From assembly GCA_039797965.1 (NCBI GenBank), contig JBDKGX010000095.1, positions 1-9,198 of the forward strand: DNA of 9,198 nucleotides. The letters run 5' to 3'. Positions 6,007 to 9,198 of the stretch are shown here, piece after piece (the first letter of the stretch is position 1; the number at the start of each line of letters is the position of its first letter). Below the pieces are notes generated by a model. That model made no database searches. It saw nothing but the letters and a program-made list of their open reading frames with translations, and was not told the DNA's origin. Source of the stretch: Thiofilum sp039797965 (lineage in GTDB: Bacteria; Pseudomonadota; Gammaproteobacteria; Thiotrichales; Thiotrichaceae). The position numbers and the translations under genes are program-made.

Positions 6007-7086
6007 TTAATTGGAAATCATCAATATAGATTTGGTTGGATTGGGGGGGGCGTAAGCAGAGTGAAACACATTAAATAGTAACCGCTCAATGCTGAGTTTA
6101 TCGGTTTGTCTAAAACGAATACCGTTTTTATTTAGTACTTGTTGACCATCAACCCACGTGGTGACTGAACCATTGGCTTGAGTAGGGCTGTTCACTTTGA
6201 CCGTGGTTTTGATTTGATGCCATTGACCTTTGCTTAAAGCGGTTTTCCATGACCAAAAATCACCTTTGGAGCCTGTTTGATCCATATGTGACACATACTG
6301 ACCTAATGTCCCATCGCCTTTCCATGCAGCTCCTACATTCCAGCCATTCGTACCATTAGGGCGAGTACTTTCAGGTAGAGGCGTTACGCTACCAATACCA
6401 GGTAGACGTCCACCGGCTGCAAAGTCAAAATTAGGGGCTAATTTAATCCAATAGCTATAGGTGAGTTTGTCTAAACGGGCACCAATATGTGGTTTCCATT
6501 GAATACAGGTATCACCGCCACGTTCGGCACATCCGACCTGTCCTGCTGGCAAATTCAAACGTAAGGCTTTACCAGCGTGTGCTTCATTACCACTGATCAC
6601 CGTGACATGCTTCATTCCTGTGGCATTCCAATTGGGGCAATTCCAATCACGGAAAAATTCGTTTTGTTTATAAGTACCCAACGTATCATTCTCAAAGTTA
6701 ATACTCATAGGGCGTTTGTTAGCCAGTGGGGTGACACCCGTACAGTAAGCCTCTAAATAAAACACTTTATAAGAGCGATTCTCACCCGGTTTAGTACCTG
6801 CTTGGGCAGGAATACGCATATTCGACAAATAGCTCCACACGGGATGGCTCAAGGGGGGAACAGGATTGCCATTATAAGCAACTAAAATCCTATCCCAACG
6901 TTTATAGCTAGCATTCCATTGTAATTTGGCGGCTACTTCATATTTTTGATCAGGATTGTTCATGGCAATCACTGACACTTTATCCTGAATGCCTTTAGCA
7001 GCCGCCGCAAACACGACGTTACCACTAATAGTCAGTGGGGCGATTAGAGCAAGACTTAACAGTAAGGGTTTAAATAAATGCTTCAT
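6007..7086 (-). CDS. Secreted polysaccharide lyase family 14-like protein, C-terminus apparently frameshifted
   Basis: As read, 359 residues. Residues 1-27 are a signal peptide ending VVFA, followed by an unassigned ~95-residue region. From about residue 128 (INFENDTLG) the chain resembles the PL14/alginate-lyase jelly-roll domain: LTYSYWIKLAPNFDF, GGRLPG (225-230), GQWHQI (287-292), VKVNSP, WVDGQQV (311-317), GIRFR and LLFNVF. Such enzymes cleave uronate polysaccharides such as alginate, but I cannot confirm the catalytic residues, so activity is uncertain. Cysteines 115, 150, 186 and 194 could form disulfides. The last 11 residues are unlike the family. A run of eight C on the coding strand (6043-6050) precedes them, and shifting frame there gives QIYIDDFQLIP with a stop at 5999, a normal last strand. 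GGAGAG lies 9 nt before the ATG, with an AGTACT in the spacer. Confidence 0.78.
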   Translation of the reverse strand: MKHLFKPLLLSLALIAPLTISGNVVFAAAAKGIQDKVSVIAMNNPDQKYEVAAKLQWNASYKRWDRILVAYNGNPVPPLSHPVWSYLSNMRIPAQAGTKPGENRSYKVFYLEAYCTGVTPLANKRPMSINFENDTLGTYKQNEFFRDWNCPNWNATGMKHVTVISGNEAHAGKALRLNLPAGQVGCAERGGDTCIQWKPHIGARLDKLTYSYWIKLAPNFDFAAGGRLPGIGSVTPLPESTRPNGTNGWNVGAAWKGDGTLGQYVSHMDQTGSKGDFWSWKTALSKGQWHQIKTTVKVNSPTQANGSVTTWVDGQQVLNKNGIRFRQTDKLSIERLLFNVFHSAYAPPNPTKSILMISN

Positions 7087-7142
7087 TAAAAAGTACTCTC
7101 CATGGTTATCACTAGAGTAGGGGGGTTAAAAATTTTCAAAAA

Positions 7143-7148
7143 ATTATA
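7143..7148 (-). promoter_or_regulatory. -10 box of the lyase-like gene
   Basis: The minus strand reads TATAAT here, an exact -10 hexamer 56 nt before the ATG at 7086. No good -35 hexamer lies 16-18 nt upstream, so an activator may be needed, or the match may be chance in an AT-rich gap. Confidence 0.42.
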
Positions 7149-7235
7149 GGGGCTTTAGCTGAGTGTAGCTTAGGTTAGCGATAGTGCTTAGGTGGGTAAT
7201 TTACGGGAGGAGGTTCAAAAAGGGCTTAGACAAAA

Positions 7236-7289
7236 GGAAAGTACTCCCATTTATTTAGATAATGTTTAAATAACTAGGAGTACTTTTTT
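7236..7289 (-). terminator. Nested AGTACT hairpin terminator after fmdB
   Basis: AAAGTACTCC (7238-7247) pairs with GGAGTACTTT (7277-7286). Inside it, TTATTTA (7251-7257) pairs with TAAATAA (7267-7273), giving a two-part stem. On the minus strand it starts 5 nt after the fmdB stop and is followed by TTTCCTTTT. On the plus strand it is followed by a run of six T (7284-7289). It is the probable intrinsic terminator of fmdB and separates it from the lyase-like gene. Confidence 0.72.
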
Positions 7290-7293
7290 AGTA

Positions 7294-7569
7294 TTAAGCA
7301 GCGTTACAACCGGCTGCCCCACAGCCACCAGTACCACAAGCAGGTGCTGCAGGTGCAGCCTCAGTCGTGGCTAGGTTTTTCTTATTGTCTTTTTTAAAGT
7401 CGGTTTCATACCAGCCACTCCCGCCTAAACGGAAAGCGGCGGCGGAGACTTGTTTTTTCAAGTTAGGGGTTTGGCATTGTGGGCAATCGGTAAGCGCGGC
7501 GTCGCTCATTTTTTGTAGAGCTTCTAATTGATGACCACAAGCTTGGCACTGATAAGCATAAATTGGCAT
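7294..7569 (-). CDS. fmdB: FmdB-family zinc-ribbon protein
   Basis: This small protein of 91 residues starts at the ATG at 7569, which has GAGGA 8 nt upstream and gives the family N-terminus MPIYAYQC; the frame is open to 7584 but those five codons are probably not translated. Cys8/Cys11 (CQAC) and Cys29/Cys32 (CPQC) form a single zinc ribbon. The following SAAAFRLGGSGWYETDF block (about 42-58) is the conserved second half of the family. The tail is rich in Ala, Gly and Cys (CGTGGCGAAGC), a common variable end. FmdB proteins were named as putative regulators of formamidase and amidase genes; the true role of most members is unknown. In many proteobacteria fmdB lies near aspS. Here it lies on the same strand as aspS but three envelope genes stand between them. 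Confidence 0.93.
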   Translation of the reverse strand: MPIYAYQCQACGHQLEALQKMSDAALTDCPQCQTPNLKKQVSAAAFRLGGSGWYETDFKKDNKKNLATTEAAPAAPACGTGGCGAAGCNAA

Positions 7570-7678
7570 GGTAACTATCCTCATGAATGAATCTGATGCG
7601 AATAATGAGTCCAGTACTAGGAAATTTCAATAACGCTAGTTACAGTCAAAGTACTTTAAAGGTGTGAGCGAGAGAGTT

Positions 7679-8533
7679 ATGGCTAGAAATGTATTAGTGA
7701 CAGGAGCGTCGAGTGGGATTGGATATGCAGTGGCTAGAGGATTGCGTGAGTTAGCAGGTTATCAAGTGTATGTCACAGCCCGAAAACCGGAGGATATAGA
7801 GCGCCTTGAAAAAGAAGGTTTTAGAGTCATTCCGCTCGATTTATCTAATGAGCAAAGTGTGAAAGATTGTGCCTATGAGTTAATGCTTCGTACCAATAGT
7901 GAAGTCTATGCCGTCTTTCATAATGGTGGTTTCGGGCAGGCGGGAGCGGTCGAGGATATTAGTCGTAAGGCTTTGGAGTATCAGTTTGCGGTGAATGTGT
8001 TTGGTTGGCACCAACTGACGAATTTATTACTACCGATGATGCGCCAAAAAAATGAAGGGCGGATTATTTATAATAGCTCGGTATTGGGTTTTATTAGTTT
8101 GCCGTTTCGCGGGGCTTATAACGCGAGTAAACATGCATTAGAGGGCTTAGCGGATACTTTGCGTTTGGAGCTTGCTAGTACGGATATTAAGGTCAGCATT
8201 ATTGAGCCAGGCCCCATTAAGAGTTTGTTTCGTAAGAATTCTTTGAAAGCGTTGCGTGACAATGTGGATATTGACGCAAGTGTGTTTCGTGACCAGTATC
8301 GAGGCGCTGTGGCACGTTTAGAAAAAGAAGGGCCTGTTGCCCCCTTTACCTTAGAACCCGAAGCGGTTTTAAAGTGTGTAGTGGCTGCTTTGCAAAGCCC
8401 AAATCCTAAAGTGCGTTATCGCGTGACTAAACCGACGCAGTTCTTTGCCCTATTAGAACGACTATTGCCCCAGCGCTTAATGGATAAAGTACTGCTCAAA
8501 GTATCCCAAGAGGAACTAAAAGGAGGCTCTTAA
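7679..8533 (+). CDS. YbbO-like short-chain dehydrogenase/reductase (SDR)
   Basis: The protein has 284 residues from the ATG at 7679, which gives MARNVLVTGASSGIG, the usual SDR start. The frame extends to a GTG at 7664, but the only purine-rich SD-like sequence for that start lies directly against it; the GAGAG at 7670-7674 suits 7679 modestly. Seen motifs: the cofactor-binding TGASSGIG (8-15), Arg35/Lys36 after the second strand, which favours NADP(H), the structural Asn106, catalytic Ser134, Tyr147 and Lys151 (YNASK), and EPGPI. The usual NNAG is HNGG (81-84). The RKPEDIER, VFGWHQLT, IIEPGPI and C-terminal LLPQRLMDKVL stretches match my memory of E. coli YbbO, an NADPH-dependent aldehyde reductase. 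The substrate in this organism is an inference. It is translationally coupled to the next gene. Confidence 0.92.
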   Translation: MARNVLVTGASSGIGYAVARGLRELAGYQVYVTARKPEDIERLEKEGFRVIPLDLSNEQSVKDCAYELMLRTNSEVYAVFHNGGFGQAGAVEDISRKALEYQFAVNVFGWHQLTNLLLPMMRQKNEGRIIYNSSVLGFISLPFRGAYNASKHALEGLADTLRLELASTDIKVSIIEPGPIKSLFRKNSLKALRDNVDIDASVFRDQYRGAVARLEKEGPVAPFTLEPEAVLKCVVAALQSPNPKVRYRVTKPTQFFALLERLLPQRLMDKVLLKVSQEELKGGS

Positions 8534-8955
8534 TGAATGGTGTGATTGAGTACTTGTTTTTTACTAAAGCAGTGGCAGAGCAGTTTCGTGAGTACTTGCA
8601 AAATAGCGGGGTTGCGTATCAGGAGGATCGAGAGCCTGTGCAAAATGCCATCGTATTTAAAGTCAGTGAAACGATTGAACCCAGTACTTGGGATGCTTTA
8701 GATGAGGCATTTGATGAGTTGACGTTGCAGGATCAAATGCAAATGGAAGAGGAGCTGGAGGATGATACGGCAGCTAGTGCCGCAGGACTGTATTTACAAT
8801 TAGCGAATGGTACACAAACCATTGCTAAGGTTGACCCTCATGTGGTGAATCGAATTTTGTCAGTATTAAGTGTGCAAGAGTTGAATGAGTTTTTAGAGGC
8901 CATCGTTTCTAGTGTAGAAAGTCCAGATGCGTCTGCTATTTGTCGGACTCATTAA
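8533..8955 (+). CDS. Conserved small acidic protein of unknown function, coupled to the SDR gene
   Basis: The protein has 140 residues and no signal peptide. Its ATG overlaps the SDR stop (TAATG), and a perfect AGGAGG lies 6 nt upstream inside the SDR coding end, so translation is coupled and the two products may be made in a fixed ratio. The N-terminal ~65 residues (VIEYLFFTKAVAEQFREYL, AIVFKVSE) look like a small alpha/beta fold. A very acidic stretch follows (DEAFDEL, MEEELEDD, about 55-77), then YLQLANG and a helical end (NRILSVLSVQELNEFLEAIV) closing with ICRTH. I recall similar proteins next to SDR genes in other gammaproteobacteria, but I cannot name a domain. A role as a partner or regulator of the SDR is a guess from the coupling only. 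Confidence 0.85.
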   Translation: MNGVIEYLFFTKAVAEQFREYLQNSGVAYQEDREPVQNAIVFKVSETIEPSTWDALDEAFDELTLQDQMQMEEELEDDTAASAAGLYLQLANGTQTIAKVDPHVVNRILSVLSVQELNEFLEAIVSSVESPDASAICRTH

Positions 8956-8957
8956 AA

Positions 8958-8976
8958 TTAAATGATAATCATTTGC
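8958..8976 (+). promoter_or_regulatory. Fur box
   Basis: These 19 bases match the classical Fur consensus GATAATGATAATCATTATC at 14 positions, with 13 matches in a row in the centre. The core is an exact 7-1-7 inverted repeat, AAATGAT-A-ATCATTT (8960-8974). It overlaps the -35 box of the promoter below, the usual place for iron-dependent repression. Confidence 0.72.
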
Positions 8977-9002
8977 ATTTAAAGACAAGATGGTGCTATA
9001 TT
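8973..9002 (+). promoter_or_regulatory. Sigma-70 promoter under the Fur box
   Basis: TTGCAT (8973-8978) and TATATT (8997-9002) are 18 nt apart. Transcription would start near 9009. The -35 box lies inside the Fur box, so iron-loaded Fur should block polymerase. It points rightward into the structured RNA region and away from the preceding gene. Confidence 0.58.
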
Positions 9003-9008
9003 GATATT

Positions 9009-9166
9009 GGCTCTTAACAACCTGCTTAATCCATAAATCTCCTTCAAGGTTTAAAGAACTCAGTAGCCCTAGTGTTATGTAACAATAAGGTCGGCTACTT
9101 GATTAAACAGGTATTGATTGAATGCACCCCCACTAGGTCAAGGTGAGTGATGTAGTGGGGCTTTTT
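9009..9166 (+). ncRNA. Candidate Fur-regulated structured RNA (sRNA or 5' leader)
   Basis: About 158 nt between a Fur-box promoter and an intrinsic terminator, without a convincing ORF. A long closing helix is visible: 9020-9031 pairs with 9101-9112 over 12 positions with one C-A mismatch. Inside it, AGTAGCC (9062-9068) pairs with GGCTACT (9093-9099), with CCT/AGG and TGTT/AACA possible within that arm. CTCCTT (9039-9044) is complementary to a Shine-Dalgarno sequence, as in seed regions of many regulatory RNAs. The only in-frame stretches are tiny: a GTG frame of about 25 codons at 9072 has no ribosome binding site. It could act like RyhB or PrrF in trans, or it could be the leader of the gene that seems to start at 9187. 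I recognise no known riboswitch class. The exact 5' end is inferred from the promoter. Confidence 0.55.
9128..9166 (+). terminator. Intrinsic terminator of the structured RNA
   Basis: CCCCACTA (9128-9135) pairs perfectly with TAGTGGGG (9153-9160), with a 17-nt loop, followed by CTTTTT. The stem is GC-rich at its base and the U-tract is directly adjacent, as in a standard rho-independent terminator. The 5' arm can instead pair with 9068-9074 upstream. Confidence 0.8.
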
Positions 9167-9186
9167 AATAACACCAAAGGTAGTCA

Positions 9187-9198
9187 ATGATGTTATAT
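9187..9198 (+). CDS. Possible start of a further gene, cut by the window edge
   Basis: AAAGG at 9176-9180 lies 6 nt before an ATG at 9187, followed by a second ATG and two more sense codons (M-M-L-Y) before the window ends. The SD-to-start distance is ideal and the start lies just past the terminator. Four codons are too few to prove a gene or say anything about the product. Confidence 0.3.

Noticed and set aside
7613..7655. A hairpin from the AGTACT pair between fmdB and the SDR gene
   Set aside because: The flanks of these two copies do not match beyond the palindrome apart from a short side pairing, so it is not counted with the four real hairpins.
9072..9148. A GTG-started frame of about 25 codons inside the structured RNA region
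   Set aside because: There is no Shine-Dalgarno sequence before it, the start is GTG, and the frame crosses the terminator 5' arm; chance frames of this size are common.
1..9198. CRISPR array, tRNA, IS element or prophage remnant
   Set aside because: No regularly spaced repeats, no tRNA-like cloverleaf, no transposase or integrase frame and no terminal inverted repeats were seen.

Overview
The window looks like a stretch of gammaproteobacterial chromosome. The evidence is an aspartyl-tRNA synthetase (AspRS) of proteobacterial type with the DHGG variant seen in Pseudomonas, an FmdB zinc-ribbon protein, a YbbO-like short-chain dehydrogenase, several proteins with Sec signal peptides, OmpA-type beta-barrels and a Fur box. 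Base composition is moderately AT-rich. The genus cannot be fixed from this sequence alone; a Thiotrichales-like lineage is a guess. No IS element, prophage gene, CRISPR array, tRNA or rRNA was recognised.

Layout. Bases 1-1162 hold two divergently transcribed genes for small secreted Cys-containing proteins of unknown function; the left one runs off the window. Bases 1307-2463 hold a two-gene operon, a calcineurin-like metallophosphoesterase followed by a peptide deformylase (def), closed by a bidirectional terminator shared with the convergent aspS (2522-4294, minus). Upstream of aspS on the minus strand are two tandem paralogous outer-membrane beta-barrel genes (4501-5088 and 5167-5820), a secreted polysaccharide-lyase-14-like protein (6007-7086) and fmdB (7294-7569). 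fmdB often lies next to aspS in proteobacteria, so the three envelope genes look like a cassette inserted between them. On the plus strand, a YbbO-like SDR gene (7679-8533) is translationally coupled to a small acidic protein (8533-8955). The last 240 bases carry no convincing ORF. They hold a Fur box over a promoter, a region able to fold into a multi-helix RNA domain, an intrinsic terminator, and then a ribosome binding site and start codon at the window edge.

Three signals stand out. (1) The 8956-9198 region looks like an iron-regulated structured RNA: either a trans-acting small RNA with the role of RyhB or PrrF, or a cis leader with a terminator/antiterminator switch for the gene starting near 9187. 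(2) The palindrome AGTACT occurs 29 times where two or three are expected. It falls in all three codon frames and between genes, and pairs of copies build several hairpins, as in the HIP1 repeats of cyanobacteria. (3) The lyase-like gene has a run of eight C on its coding strand just before its stop. Shifting frame there gives a typical family C-terminus, so the tract is a slippage site, a recent frameshift or a sequence error.

The genes do not form one pathway. They cover housekeeping translation functions (AspRS, deformylase), envelope and secreted proteins, a general aldehyde/ketone-type reductase and, probably, an iron-responsive RNA regulator.
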